The position numbers and the translations under genes are program-made. Of a DNA stretch of 27,826 nt, positions 8,586 to 16,968 are shown piece after piece. The notes under the pieces are model-generated. The model worked only from the letters and a program-made list of their open reading frames with translations. It did not search any database and was not told the DNA's origin. Position 1 is the first letter of the stretch. Each line of letters opens with the position of its first letter. This stretch comes from Bacilli bacterium (GTDB lineage: Bacteria; Bacillota_I; Bacilli_A; RF39; UBA660): the NCBI GenBank assembly GCA_016296435.1, contig JAEDJI010000005.1, forward strand, positions 1 to 27,826, read 5' to 3'.

Positions 8586-8984
8586 TTACCAGATATAAGC
8601 CATAATTTCTCCACCAAGATTTTGTTTTCTTGCTTCTTTATCAGTCATAATACCACGAGATGTAGAAACAACTGCAATACCAAAACCATTAAGTACTTTA
8701 GGTACTTCATTGTTTTTAGCATACACTCTTAATCCTGGTTTAGAAATACGTTTTAAACCTGTAATTACCCTTTCTTTTTTATTAGTATATTTTAAAGTAA
8801 GAACTAACTTACCAAAATTACCATCTTTACAAACTTTATAGTCTTCTATAAATCCTTCATCTTTTAAAATCCTAGCAATTTCTGTTTTAACTTTTGATAC
8901 AGGCATTGATACTTCTTTATATTTCATTGCATTAGCATTACGAATTCTTGTAAGCATATCTGCAATTGGATCAGTTACTACCAT
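8586..8984 (-). CDS. rpsH: 30S ribosomal protein S8
   Basis: At 132 residues this is S8, starting [18 protein letters not shown] and ending [20 protein letters not shown] then IMAYIW. S8 binds the central domain of 16S rRNA and in many bacteria represses the spc operon. AAGGAGG precedes the ATG. It lies between rpsN and rplF in standard order. Confidence 0.98.
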   Translation of the reverse strand: MVVTDPIADMLTRIRNANAMKYKEVSMPVSKVKTEIARILKDEGFIEDYKVCKDGNFGKLVLTLKYTNKKERVITGLKRISKPGLRVYAKNNEVPKVLNGFGIAVVSTSRGIMTDKEARKQNLGGEIMAYIW

Positions 8985-9005
8985 AATAAATTCCTCCTTC
9001 TCTGC

Positions 9006-9191
9006 CTACCAGCTTGATTTTTTTACACCTGGAATTTGTCCTTTGCAAGCAAGTTCTCTAAAGCAAATACGACAAAGTCCATATTTTTTTAGTACACCAT
9101 GTGGTCTTCCACATCTATTACAACGAGTGTATTCACGTACTTTAAATTTTTGTTTTTTATTAGCTTTCGCTATCATACTCTTTTTTGCCAT
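9006..9191 (-). CDS. rpsN: 30S ribosomal protein S14, zinc type (type Z)
   Basis: This 61-residue S14 is the short Gram-positive form with a CxxC...CxxC zinc ribbon (CNRCGRPHG and [10 protein letters not shown]24, C27, C40, C43). S14 sits in the small-subunit head. With the zinc-type L36 it shows the cluster carries zinc-dependent ribosomal variants. It follows rplE by 12 bases, with GGAGG before the ATG. Confidence 0.98.
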   Translation of the reverse strand: MAKKSMIAKANKKQKFKVREYTRCNRCGRPHGVLKKYGLCRICFRELACKGQIPGVKKSSW

Positions 9192-9203
9192 AATAACCTC
9201 CGA

Positions 9204-9743
9204 CTATTTTCTAAAAGGAATTCCTAATTCTTCTAGCAAAGCATAAGCTTCTTCATTTGTTTTAGCAGTAGTTACAAGGACAATATCCATACCTCTAACT
9301 TTAACTACATCATCAAATTCAATTTCAGGAAAAACTAATTGTTCTTTAATACCAATAGTATAATTTCCTCTTCCATCAAAAGCTTTAGGAGATAATCCTC
9401 TGAAATCTCTAACACGTGGAAGTGCTACTGCAATTAATTTATCTAAGAAGTTATACATGTTTTCTCCTCTTAGAGTAACTTTACACCCAATATTTTGACC
9501 TTCACGAATTTTGAATCCAGCAATTGATTTATGAGCTTTTGTTATAACTGGTTTTTGTCCAGTAATAGCCATCAAATCGTTAACACATGCATCTAATAAT
9601 TTAGAATTATGAGATGCATCACCAGCACCAATATTAATAACGATTTTTTCTAATTTTGGTACTTGCATAACTGTCTTATATCCCATTTTTTCTTTTAAAC
9701 TAGGAACAATTTCCTTAATATATCTTTCTTTTAGGCGGTTCAT
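9204..9743 (-). CDS. rplE: 50S ribosomal protein L5
   Basis: At 179 residues this is L5, with [20 protein letters not shown] near the start and the [20 protein letters not shown] loop. L5 binds 5S rRNA and contacts the P-site tRNA and S13. GAAGGAGGG precedes the ATG. Gene order rplX-rplE-rpsN is standard. Confidence 0.98.
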   Translation of the reverse strand: MNRLKERYIKEIVPSLKEKMGYKTVMQVPKLEKIVINIGAGDASHNSKLLDACVNDLMAITGQKPVITKAHKSIAGFKIREGQNIGCKVTLRGENMYNFLDKLIAVALPRVRDFRGLSPKAFDGRGNYTIGIKEQLVFPEIEFDDVVKVRGMDIVLVTTAKTNEEAYALLEELGIPFRK

Positions 9744-9763
9744 AAATAATACCCTCCTTCCAA

Positions 9764-10075
9764 CTAATCAAGTTTATTGTGAGCTTTACTCACTCTAACT
9801 TTTTTATTTGTTTTATTATCTAATTCATGATAAACTCTTGTAACTTTATTAGTTTTATTATCAATAATCATAACATTAGAAGCATCAATCTTAGCTTCAA
9901 CATCAATAATTCCACCAGTCGTATTATTATTGTTAGGTTTAATATGTTTTTTTACCATATTAATTCCACTTACGATAACTTTATTTTCACTTTTAAATGT
10001 ATGAGTAATAGTACCTTCTTTACCTTTATCTTTACCAACCATTACTCTAACTTTATCTCCAACTTTAAGTTTCAT
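9764..10075 (-). CDS. rplX: 50S ribosomal protein L24
   Basis: This 103-residue L24 contains the KOW motif ([20 protein letters not shown]) and the [14 protein letters not shown] segment. L24 starts 50S assembly and lies at the exit of the peptide tunnel. AGGAGG is 6 bases before the ATG. The C-terminal third is Lys/Asn-rich, in keeping with the AT-rich genome. Confidence 0.98.
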   Translation of the reverse strand: MKLKVGDKVRVMVGKDKGKEGTITHTFKSENKVIVSGINMVKKHIKPNNNNTTGGIIDVEAKIDASNVMIIDNKTNKVTRVYHELDNKTNKKVRVSKAHNKLD

Positions 10076-10085
10076 AATTAACCTC

Positions 10086-10454
10086 CTATAATACTTCCTT
10101 CGCTAAAGATACAATTTTCATATAATCTTTATCACGAAGTTCTCTTGCAACTGGTCCAAATACACGTGTTCCAACTGGAGACTTATCATCTTTAATTATT
10201 ACACATGCATTATCATCAAATTTTATATAAGATCCGTCATCACGTCTAACACCTTGTCTAGTTCTAACGACTACAGCTTTAACAACCTTACCTTTTTTAA
10301 CAGTACCATTAGGAGTTGCCTTTTTAACAGTACCTACAACTATATCACCAATATTACCAAATTTAACTTTACTACCACCAAGGACTCTGATAACAAGTAA
10401 TTCACGAGCGCCAGAGTTGTCAGCGACTTTTAAACGAGTTTCTTGTTGAACCAT
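10086..10454 (-). CDS. rplN: 50S ribosomal protein L14
   Basis: This is the 122-residue L14 starting [20 protein letters not shown]. The ATG at 10452-10454 is chosen because it gives the family length and follows AAGGAGGAATTAGAA; a longer reading to 10490 adds 12 unrelated residues and overlaps the end of rpsQ. L14 forms an intersubunit bridge with 16S helix 14 and binds the silencing factor RsfS where present. Confidence 0.98.
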   Translation of the reverse strand: MVQQETRLKVADNSGARELLVIRVLGGSKVKFGNIGDIVVGTVKKATPNGTVKKGKVVKAVVVRTRQGVRRDDGSYIKFDDNACVIIKDDKSPVGTRVFGPVARELRDKDYMKIVSLAKEVL

Positions 10455-10467
10455 TTCTAATTCCTCC

Positions 10468-10728
10468 TTATAGTATAACGCTTTCTTCAACTATTTCAGC
10501 TAAATAAAATCTTTTTGTTTTTGATAAAGGTCTAGTTTCCACTATTCTTACTTTATCTCCCATTTTAGCTTTATTAGTTTCATCATGAGCGCTATATTTT
10601 TTACTATATTTAACTCTCTTACCATATTTAGGATGTTTTTTATACGTTTCAACTAATACAGTAATAGTCTTATCATTCTTGTCACTTACAACTGTTCCAA
10701 TAAATTCTTTCTTAACTGTTTCTTTCAT
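10468..10728 (-). CDS. rpsQ: 30S ribosomal protein S17
   Basis: This 86-residue S17 has the OB-fold strand [20 protein letters not shown] and the [20 protein letters not shown] loop. S17 is a primary 16S binder in the body of the small subunit. GGAGGTAACT precedes the ATG. The gene follows rpmC by 9 bases. Confidence 0.98.
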   Translation of the reverse strand: MKETVKKEFIGTVVSDKNDKTITVLVETYKKHPKYGKRVKYSKKYSAHDETNKAKMGDKVRIVETRPLSKTKRFYLAEIVEESVIL

Positions 10729-10737
10729 AGTTACCTC

Positions 10738-10932
10738 CTATTTATTTAACTCACGTTCACGAATTATAGTTTTCATTTTCGCAACTTGTTTTCTTAATTC
10801 TCTAAGTCTTGATGGTTTTTCAAGATTTCCAGTAGCTTGTTGGAAACGCAAATTAAATAATTCTTCTTTAGCTTCTTTTATCTTAACTTCAAGTTCAGGA
10901 GAAGTTAACTTTCTTAAATCTTCTAATTTCAT
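10738..10932 (-). CDS. rpmC: 50S ribosomal protein L29
   Basis: At 64 residues this is L29, a two-helix protein near the tunnel exit that helps dock signal recognition particle and trigger factor. The central [20 protein letters not shown] matches the family. Its start overlaps the rplP stop by 4 bases (ATGA), a typical translational coupling, and there is only a weak GGTGG binding site. Confidence 0.97.
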   Translation of the reverse strand: MKLEDLRKLTSPELEVKIKEAKEELFNLRFQQATGNLEKPSRLRELRKQVAKMKTIIRERELNK

Positions 10933-11357
10933 GCGTTTTCACCACCCATATCTTCTTTTTTAACAAATTTAGTTTTAATTGGTAATTTATGTGATGCAAG
11001 TCTTAAAGCTTCTCTTGCAACTTCTTCTGAAACACCAGCGATTTCAAACATTATTTTTCCTTCTTTAACAACTGCTATCCATTTGTCAACAGCACCTTTA
11101 CCAGAACCCATACGAACTTCTAGTGGTTTAGCAGTTTTTGGCATATGTGGGAAAATATTAATCCATACTTTTCCACCACGTTTCATATAACGAGTCATAG
11201 CAATACGAGCAGCTTCAATTTGATTATTAGTAATCCATCCACCTTCTTTAGCAACTAATCCATATTCACCAAATGAAAGTGTTTTATTTCCTTTAGCTTT
11301 TCCTTCATATTTTAACCTATGTACTCTTCTAAACTTTGTTCTAGATGGTATTAACAT
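10929..11357 (-). CDS. rplP: 50S ribosomal protein L16
   Basis: This 142-residue L16 carries the [18 protein letters not shown] start, the [18 protein letters not shown] segment and [19 protein letters not shown], which approaches the A-site tRNA elbow. Its ATG lies 2 bases after the rpsC stop, with GGAGG inside the end of rpsC. It overlaps rpmC by 4 bases downstream. Confidence 0.98.
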   Translation of the reverse strand: MLIPSRTKFRRVHRLKYEGKAKGNKTLSFGEYGLVAKEGGWITNNQIEAARIAMTRYMKRGGKVWINIFPHMPKTAKPLEVRMGSGKGAVDKWIAVVKEGKIMFEIAGVSEEVAREALRLASHKLPIKTKFVKKEDMGGENA

Positions 11358-11359
11358 AA

Positions 11360-12019
11360 TTAATTACCTCCTTCTTTTTTAGAAGGTTTTGAAGGTAATA
11401 TTTCCCCTTTATAAATCCATACTTTAACACCCAATTTACCATAAGTAGTTAATGCTTCAGCAAATCCGTAATCTATATCAGCACGAATAGTATGTAAAGG
11501 TACATTTCCTTCTGAATATCCTTCACTTCTAGCTATTTCAACACCATTAAGTCTTCCTGAAACTAAAGTTTTAATTCCTTTAGCACCAGACTTCATAGCA
11601 GCACGAATAGCTTTCTTTTGAGCAGCTCTAAATGGTGCTCTTTGTTCTATTTGTTTTGCAATTGATTGAGCAACTAAACTAGCATCTAAATCAATATTCT
11701 TAACTTCCATTATAGAAATTTGAACATTTTCATCTACTAATTTAGAAACTTCTGTTTTTAATTTATTAATTCCTTCTCCACCACGTCCAATTATAATACC
11801 TGGTTTAGAAGTATGAATAATAACTTCACATCTCTTTGAATTTCTTTCAATTTCTATCTTAGATATTCCAGCATCTTTTAATTTCTTTTCTAAATATTCT
11901 CTAATTTTAATATCGTTAACAATATATTTAGCAACATCGCATTTAGGAGCCATCCATTTAGATTCCCAATCTTTATTAACTCCAATTCTAAGTCCTGTTG
12001 GATTTACTTTTTGTCCCAT
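11360..12019 (-). CDS. rpsC: 30S ribosomal protein S3
   Basis: At 219 residues this is S3. The KH domain carries the GRGGEGI loop ([20 protein letters not shown]) and the C-terminal domain has the [20 protein letters not shown] stretch. S3 lines the mRNA entry channel and contributes to helicase activity. AGGAGG is 6 bases before the ATG. Confidence 0.98.
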   Translation of the reverse strand: MGQKVNPTGLRIGVNKDWESKWMAPKCDVAKYIVNDIKIREYLEKKLKDAGISKIEIERNSKRCEVIIHTSKPGIIIGRGGEGINKLKTEVSKLVDENVQISIMEVKNIDLDASLVAQSIAKQIEQRAPFRAAQKKAIRAAMKSGAKGIKTLVSGRLNGVEIARSEGYSEGNVPLHTIRADIDYGFAEALTTYGKLGVKVWIYKGEILPSKPSKKEGGN

Positions 12020-12034
12020 AAATAACCTCCTAAA

Positions 12035-12367
12035 TTATCTTTCTGATACCACAACAGTTACATGTGATCTTCTATGATAGAATTTATCTACCTTACCACG
12101 AGAACCTGGTACCCTTCTTTTTAATGTTGATGCCATATCTACTCTGATATCTTTAATATAAAGATTATCAGCATTTAAATTATTATTATTTACTGCATTA
12201 GCAACAGCAGAATTAACTACTTTTAAAACAACTTTTGCAGATTTACTATTATAATTAGTTAAAATATTAATTGCTTCATTAACGTTCTTACCACGCACTA
12301 AATCAACCATAAGACGAAGTCTAATTGGACTAATTCTAACTTCTTTAGCAATAGCTTTTACATCCAT
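12035..12367 (-). CDS. rplV: 50S ribosomal protein L22 with an unusual tunnel loop
   Basis: This 110-residue L22 contacts all 23S domains; its long beta-hairpin lines the exit tunnel near macrolide sites. The globular part (RISPIRLRLMVDLVRGKNVN) is typical. The hairpin tip reads LKRRVPGSRGKVDKF (82-96), where the usual Firmicute form is LKRxRPRAxGRAxxI, so the PRA tip and nearby basic spacing differ. TGAGGAGG precedes the ATG and order rpsS-rplV-rpsC is standard. Confidence 0.96.
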   Translation of the reverse strand: MDVKAIAKEVRISPIRLRLMVDLVRGKNVNEAINILTNYNSKSAKVVLKVVNSAVANAVNNNNLNADNLYIKDIRVDMASTLKRRVPGSRGKVDKFYHRRSHVTVVVSER

Positions 12368-12385
12368 TTTCTATTCCTCCTCATC

Positions 12386-12661
12386 CTATTTCTTTTTCTT
12401 CTTGTCATCGCCATGTCCACCAAACTTACGAGTTAAAGCAAATTCTCCAAGTTTGTGACCAACCATATCTTCAGTTACATATACAGGAATAAATTCTTTC
12501 CCATTATGAACTGCAAATGTATGTCCTATAAATTCAGGAAAAATTGTTGAACGGCGTGACCAAGTTTTAATAACTTCTTTTTTTCCAGTTTCATTTAAAT
12601 TTTGTACCTTTTTAAGTAATCTTTCAAATACATAAGGTCCCTTTTTAATACTTCTAGCCAT
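12386..12661 (-). CDS. rpsS: 30S ribosomal protein S19
   Basis: This 91-residue S19 starts [20 protein letters not shown] and has the [20 protein letters not shown] and [16 protein letters not shown] segments. S19 lies in the head of the small subunit next to S13 and contacts A-site tRNA. It ends in a poly-lysine tail. It follows rplB by 15 bases. Confidence 0.98.
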   Translation of the reverse strand: MARSIKKGPYVFERLLKKVQNLNETGKKEVIKTWSRRSTIFPEFIGHTFAVHNGKEFIPVYVTEDMVGHKLGEFALTRKFGGHGDDKKKKK

Positions 12662-12676
12662 ATTATCAATCCTTTC

Positions 12677-13507
12677 CTATTTACTATTTCTACGACGTAC
12701 GATAAGTTTATCTGACGCTTTTTTCTTTCTTGTTTTATATCCAAGTGCTGGTTTACCCCATGGAGTCATTGGACCACTTCTACCAATTGGTGCTCTACCT
12801 TCACCACCACCATGTGGATGGTCATTAGGATTCATAACAGAACCACGAACTGTAGGTCTAACTCCCATATGTCTCTTACGTCCAGCTTTTCCTATTTTAA
12901 CTAATGAATAATCTTCATTTCCAACTTCACCAATTGTAGCAAAGCAAGTTCCTAAAATCTTTCTTACTTCACCAGATGAAAGTCTTACTAAAACATATTT
13001 TCCTTCTTTACCAAGAATTTGAGCAGAACAACCAGCACTTCTTGCAAGTTCTCCACCTTTTCCAGGTTGAAGTTCTATATTATGAACAATTGTACCTTCT
13101 GGAATATTCATAAGTGGTAAGGCATTACCAACTCTAATATCCACATTTTGTCCTGAAACAATTTTTGTTCCAACTTTTAATCCACGTGGTGCAATAATAT
13201 ATCTTTTTTCACCATCTATATAGTTAATTAAAGCTATATTTGCACTTCTATTAGGATCATATTCAATAGTAGCAACTGTTCCCATAATATCAAATTTATT
13301 TCTTTTGAAATCAATAATACGATATTTTCTTTTTTCTCCTCCACCTTGATGTCTTACTGTAATTTTCCCTTGATTATTACGACCAGCCTTATTAGATTTA
13401 CTAACTAATAAGCTTTTTTCAGGTTTATTTGTTGTAATTTCATCATTAACAAGTGTACTCATACCTCTTCTTGCATTAGTGGTAGGTTTATAATTTCTAA
13501 TAGCCAT
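12677..13507 (-). CDS. rplB: 50S ribosomal protein L2
   Basis: At 276 residues this is L2, essential for subunit joining and the peptidyl transferase centre. The conserved PTC-facing loop [19 protein letters not shown], with the functionally important histidine region, is intact, as is the [20 protein letters not shown] core. AAGGAGG precedes the ATG. Confidence 0.98.
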   Translation of the reverse strand: MAIRNYKPTTNARRGMSTLVNDEITTNKPEKSLLVSKSNKAGRNNQGKITVRHQGGGEKRKYRIIDFKRNKFDIMGTVATIEYDPNRSANIALINYIDGEKRYIIAPRGLKVGTKIVSGQNVDIRVGNALPLMNIPEGTIVHNIELQPGKGGELARSAGCSAQILGKEGKYVLVRLSSGEVRKILGTCFATIGEVGNEDYSLVKIGKAGRKRHMGVRPTVRGSVMNPNDHPHGGGEGRAPIGRSGPMTPWGKPALGYKTRKKKASDKLIVRRRNSK

Positions 13508-13520
13508 TTATAATACCTCC

Positions 13521-13802
13521 TTAACCTAATTCAATTGTTTGCCCTGGAGCTAATGTAACAATTGCTTTTTTCTTACGATTTGTAAGCCCAACATAACGGC
13601 CTACTCTTCTTTTTTTAGGATGAACATTAATTGTTTTAATGCTCATAACCTTTACATTAAATAATTTTTCAATAGCAAGTTTAATTTCAGTTTTGTTACT
13701 TTTTGGATCAACATAGAAAGAGTAAACTCCATTTTGTCCTGCATAAGCAGCCTTTTCAGTAACAACTGGCGCCTTAATAACATCTAAATATTTAGTATTC
13801 AT
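13521..13802 (-). CDS. rplW: 50S ribosomal protein L23
   Basis: This 93-residue L23 starts [19 protein letters not shown] and has the [20 protein letters not shown] and [20 protein letters not shown] segments. L23 forms the main docking site for trigger factor and SRP at the tunnel exit. Its ATG shares one base with the rplD stop (TAATG), with AAGGAGG inside the end of rplD. Confidence 0.98.
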   Translation of the reverse strand: MNTKYLDVIKAPVVTEKAAYAGQNGVYSFYVDPKSNKTEIKLAIEKLFNVKVMSIKTINVHPKKRRVGRYVGLTNRKKKAIVTLAPGQTIELG

Positions 13803-14425
13803 TAATTAAGCACCTCCTTAATACTTTCTAAAGCAGAATTTTCAATTAAAACTTTTTTAGCACTAACTATATCTAAAACTCCAACTTCATTAGCTTGTAA
13901 AAGCATAATATTTTGTAAATTTCTACTAGCAAGAATAACATTTTCACTATACTCTTTAACTACTACCAATAGTTTTTCACCATCAAGTTTTAAATTAGCA
14001 AGCATCTTAATCATATCTTTAGTTTTAGCAGTTTCCAACTTAATTTCATCAACTACTACTAAATTATTATTTTTAGCTTTGTATGACCAAGCAGATTTTA
14101 ATGCTAACTTTCTTTCTTTTCTATTTTGTTTTTTATTATAACTTCTAGGTACTGGTCCGAAGGCTATACCTCCACCAACCCATTGTACAGATCTAATTGA
14201 TCCTTGACGAGCATTACCTGTACCCTTTTGTCTCCATGGTTTTCTTCCACCACCAGAAACTTCAGCACGAGTTTTAGTTTTATGTGTTCCTTGTCTTAAT
14301 GATGCTTGTGCAAGCACTATAGCATCTTTTAACACTACATCATTAGGTTCTATTCCAAAAACTTCTTTATCTAAATTTAAATCTTTAATCTTTTCTCCAT
14401 TTACATTTAAAAGTTCATATTTCAT
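13802..14425 (-). CDS. rplD: 50S ribosomal protein L4
   Basis: At 207 residues this is L4. The extended loop that reaches the tunnel constriction is visible ([20 protein letters not shown]). In Gammaproteobacteria L4 represses the S10 operon through its leader; whether it does so here is unknown, but the leader upstream of rpsJ is structured. It lies between rplC and rplW in standard order. Confidence 0.98.
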   Translation of the reverse strand: MKYELLNVNGEKIKDLNLDKEVFGIEPNDVVLKDAIVLAQASLRQGTHKTKTRAEVSGGGRKPWRQKGTGNARQGSIRSVQWVGGGIAFGPVPRSYNKKQNRKERKLALKSAWSYKAKNNNLVVVDEIKLETAKTKDMIKMLANLKLDGEKLLVVVKEYSENVILASRNLQNIMLLQANEVGVLDIVSAKKVLIENSALESIKEVLN

Positions 14426-14441
14426 ATTAATTCCTCCTAAA

Positions 14442-15170
14442 CTATTCAGCAGTTACTTCCTCAGTAGTAGCAACTTCTTCAACTACTGGTTGTTCTAAAA
14501 CTTCTTCTTTAGTATAAGAGATTAAATCAAAAGCATCATTCTTTTTATTAGTTTTAACTGCAGATTTAATAATAACTAAAGATTTATTAGGACCTGGAAC
14601 ACTACCTTTTACTAAGATACAATTATCTTCCATATCCACTTTAATAATTTCTAGATTTTGAATAGTAACTTGTTCAGATCCCATATGACCAGGTAATGCT
14701 TTACCAGGTAATACTCTTTTAGGTAACATAGTACCTAGAGATCCTACACCCCTATGATATTTTGAACCGTGTCCCATAGGCCCACGATGTTGGTTATTTT
14801 TCTTAATAACCCCTTGGTAACCTTTTCCTTTACTGATTCCAGTAACATCAACGATTTCACCAGCTTCGAATAAATCAGCCATTACTTCTTGTCCCAAAGT
14901 ATAAGCACTGATATCTACTCCTCTAATTTCCCTTAAGAAGCGCTTAGGAGCAGTATTTGCTTTTTTAGAATGACCAACACTAGCATTAGTAGCAAGTTTT
15001 TCTCTAATAGTTTCATAACCAAGTTGAATAGCTTCATAACCATCATTTTCTAAAGTCTTAACTTGAGTAACAACATTAGGATTAACTTCAATTACTGTAA
15101 CTGGTACTAATTTACCATTAGTTCCAAAAACTTGAGTCATTCCAATCTTTCTACCTAAGATTCCTTTCAT
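14442..15170 (-). CDS. rplC: 50S ribosomal protein L3 with an acidic C-terminal tail
   Basis: This L3 is 242 residues, against about 209 in typical bacteria. The core ([20 protein letters not shown], then [20 protein letters not shown], the loop reaching the peptidyl transferase centre) is normal. The extra C-terminal segment, from about residue 210, is acidic and rich in Glu, Val and Thr ([18 protein letters not shown]). It is likely disordered and surface exposed. The gene follows rpsJ by 21 bases with AAGGAG upstream. Confidence 0.97.
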   Translation of the reverse strand: MKGILGRKIGMTQVFGTNGKLVPVTVIEVNPNVVTQVKTLENDGYEAIQLGYETIREKLATNASVGHSKKANTAPKRFLREIRGVDISAYTLGQEVMADLFEAGEIVDVTGISKGKGYQGVIKKNNQHRGPMGHGSKYHRGVGSLGTMLPKRVLPGKALPGHMGSEQVTIQNLEIIKVDMEDNCILVKGSVPGPNKSLVIIKSAVKTNKKNDAFDLISYTKEEVLEQPVVEEVATTEEVTAE

Positions 15171-15191
15171 TTTTCTTTTCTCCTTTTTTAA

Positions 15192-15503
15192 TTATTTTTG
15201 TTTTATTTGGATATCAACACCACTAGGTAAATCTAAACGTTGTAATGCATCCAATGTTTCTTTACTAGGATTTTTAATATCGATTAATCTTTTGTGAGTT
15301 CTAACTTCATATTGTTCACGAGAATCTTTATACTTATGAACAGCTCTTAAAATTGTAATCTTTTCAACTTCTGTTGGAAGTGGTACTGGACCACTAACTA
15401 CTCCTCCAGCACGTTTAACTGTTTCAACAATTTTAGAAGCAGCATTATCAAGAATTCTATGATCATATGACTTTAGTCTAACACGAACATTAACTTCTGA
15501 CAT
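15192..15503 (-). CDS. rpsJ: 30S ribosomal protein S10 (NusE)
   Basis: At 103 residues this is S10, first gene of the supercluster. It has [20 protein letters not shown] at the start and [20 protein letters not shown] in the middle. Besides its place in the head of the small subunit, it acts as NusE in antitermination with NusB and links NusG to the ribosome. AAGGAGG precedes the ATG, at the end of a leader of about 110 bases. Confidence 0.98.
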   Translation of the reverse strand: MSEVNVRVRLKSYDHRILDNAASKIVETVKRAGGVVSGPVPLPTEVEKITILRAVHKYKDSREQYEVRTHKRLIDIKNPSKETLDALQRLDLPSGVDIQIKQK

Positions 15504-15616
15504 CTTCTTCCCTCCTTCGCCTATATCTAGTATAGACTTGCTCCGAGCAAAAACCTAATAACCAAGTCAACTCAACCTGGTGTATCAGCAACCTTGCACA
15601 TCTCAGCAGTCATAAC
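15504..15616 (-). promoter_or_regulatory. structured 5' leader of the S10 operon
   Basis: Between the promoter and rpsJ, the minus strand can form three consecutive hairpins: ACCAGGT/ACTTGGT (15575-15581 with 15561-15567, one G-U pair), TTGCT/AGCAA with a 3-base loop (15538-15550), and GTCTATA/TATAGGC (15531-15537 with 15519-15525), the last just before the ribosome binding site. None is followed by a T-run, so it does not look like a simple attenuator. It is G/C-richer than surrounding non-coding DNA. Control by a ribosomal protein is inference. Confidence 0.6.
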
Positions 15617-15622
15617 ATCAAC

Positions 15623-15651
15623 ATTTTACCATACTATTCTATGAAAATCAA
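15623..15651 (-). promoter_or_regulatory. promoter of the S10-spc-alpha supercluster
   Basis: Minus-strand TTGATT (15646-15651) and TAAAAT (15623-15628) are 17 bases apart, with TGG directly before the -10, giving an extended -10. The predicted start is near 15616. This is the only strong promoter I saw ahead of the ribosomal genes, so the roughly 14-kb cluster may be read from here. Confidence 0.75.
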
Positions 15652-15715
15652 GCATTTTTCTTACAAAAACACACGTTTTTTCACATAAAAATACAATACT
15701 AAAGAAAAAAATAAT

Positions 15716-15758
15716 AAAATAGTAAAAAAAATAGTAAAAATACAAACCTTTACTATTT
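15716..15758 (-). terminator. intrinsic terminator of the sigma factor gene
   Basis: A 10-bp AT-rich stem (AAATAGTAAA / TTTACTATTT at 15749-15758 and 15729-15738) is followed by a T-run. The TAG stop of the sigma gene (15753-15755) lies in the 5' arm. A second copy of TTTACTATTTT follows and could form a competing stem. Confidence 0.75.
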
Positions 15759-16865
15759 TCTAATATAACACTTTAATTTATTTGCCCTTGAAGGATGTCT
15801 TAATTTTCTTAAAGCTTTAGTCTCAATTTGTCTAACTCTTTCTCTTGTAATATTAAATATATTACCAATTTCTTCTAAAGTCATTGGTCCATCACCATTA
15901 ATACCAAACCTAAGCATTATAATTTGCTTTTCTCTATCAGATAATTCTGAAAGAGATTGCATAACATCATCATGTAAAGAAGACATTATAACAACATCTT
16001 CAGTATAATCCTCTTCATCAGGTATAAAATCAATTAAAAATCGTTCTTCTTCTTCACCGACCGGTGTATAAAGTGAAACTGGAGGCATAAAATTTTTTTT
16101 CATTTCTAAAACCTTGTCAACAGCAATACCCATTTCATCTGCTATTTGTTGAACAGAAACATCACTACCATACTTTGCAGTAAGCATTGCTTCAATACGC
16201 AGCATCTTATTAATCCTTTCATTCATATGAACAGGTATTCTTATAGTTCGAGAAAAATCAGAAATGTGACGAGAAACAGCTTGTCTTATCCACCATGTTG
16301 CATATGTAGAAAACTTATAACCCCTGTCAACATCAAACTTATCAACAGCTTTCATAAGACCTATATTTCCTTCTTGAATCAAATCACCAAAAGACACATT
16401 TCTATTCAAATAATGTTTAGCAACAGAAACAACTAATCGCAAATTAGAATTAATAAGTTTTTGCTTAGCTTCCATATCCCCTTTCTTCACCAAAATACCC
16501 AATTCTTTTTCTTCTTCAGCACTAAGAAGAGGATATCTAGCAATTTCACTTAAGTATAATTTAAAGTCAATTGTATCAGAATTTTGTTTTAAATTATATA
16601 AAGGCACAAAATCATTATCATATTCTTCATTTTCTTCTTCATCTTTTTCATCAATAATATATCCATTTTCACTAAGTTTTTTTCTTACAATAACAGTAAT
16701 TTCAAACCTATAATCTTCAGGAACATTAAGTTTATCAAAATAATTAAACATTTTAGAATCAAAAGAATCAAGATCAATCTTCTTATTATTATCAAATGAT
16801 TCAGTTCTAATTAAACTCTCAAATATTTTTGAAGAAATACTTTCAAAATAATTACTTTTTCTCAT
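15753..16865 (-). CDS. rpoD: RNA polymerase sigma-70 family factor, RpoD type
   Basis: This 370-residue sigma factor has region 1.2 (about 98-130), region 2 (135-211, with [18 protein letters not shown] and [14 protein letters not shown] for -10 binding and melting), region 3 (215-290) and region 4 (300-365), whose helix-turn-helix [20 protein letters not shown] reads the -35 box. There is an acidic stretch at 73-85. The order and length fit a primary sigma factor. Region 2.4 reads [11 protein letters not shown] where most RpoD have IADQARTIRIP. It is not next to dnaG, the common Firmicute place. Its own promoter and terminator make it a single-gene unit. A second group 1/2 sigma elsewhere in the genome cannot be excluded. 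Confidence 0.9.
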   Translation of the reverse strand: MRKSNYFESISSKIFESLIRTESFDNNKKIDLDSFDSKMFNYFDKLNVPEDYRFEITVIVRKKLSENGYIIDEKDEEENEEYDNDFVPLYNLKQNSDTIDFKLYLSEIARYPLLSAEEEKELGILVKKGDMEAKQKLINSNLRLVVSVAKHYLNRNVSFGDLIQEGNIGLMKAVDKFDVDRGYKFSTYATWWIRQAVSRHISDFSRTIRIPVHMNERINKMLRIEAMLTAKYGSDVSVQQIADEMGIAVDKVLEMKKNFMPPVSLYTPVGEEEERFLIDFIPDEEDYTEDVVIMSSLHDDVMQSLSELSDREKQIIMLRFGINGDGPMTLEEIGNIFNITRERVRQIETKALRKLRHPSRANKLKCYIRK

Positions 16866-16898
16866 AATGTAATCCTCCCCCCTTTAAATATAAAACAA

Positions 16899-16927
16899 AT
16901 TATAACACATATCATCAAAAAATGCAA
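16899..16927 (-). promoter_or_regulatory. extended -10 promoter of rpoD
   Basis: Minus-strand TTGCAT (16922-16927) and TATAAT (16899-16904) are 17 bases apart and the -10 is preceded by TGT. The RBS GGGGGGAGG and the ATG at 16865 follow about 30 bases downstream. Confidence 0.78.
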
Positions 16928-16941
16928 ACATTTAATCATAA

Positions 16942-16968
16942 AAAAATAAAAAAGAGCAAAACTCTTTA
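16942..16968 (-). terminator. intrinsic terminator of the gpmI unit
   Basis: A 6-bp stem (AAAGAG / CTCTTT at 16962-16967 and 16951-16956) with a TTTTG loop is followed by a T-rich run. The last two bases of the gpmI TAA stop (16966-16968) are part of the 5' arm. Confidence 0.8.

Noticed and set aside
9043..10963. Several plus-strand open frames opposite rpsN, rplX, rpsQ and rpmC
   Set aside because: They are antisense shadows of conserved ribosomal genes with low-complexity Ser/Asn/Phe-rich translations.
15720..15760. Two copies of a TTTACTATTTT motif as a possible repeat element
   Set aside because: They are best explained as the terminator of the sigma gene and its T-rich tail.
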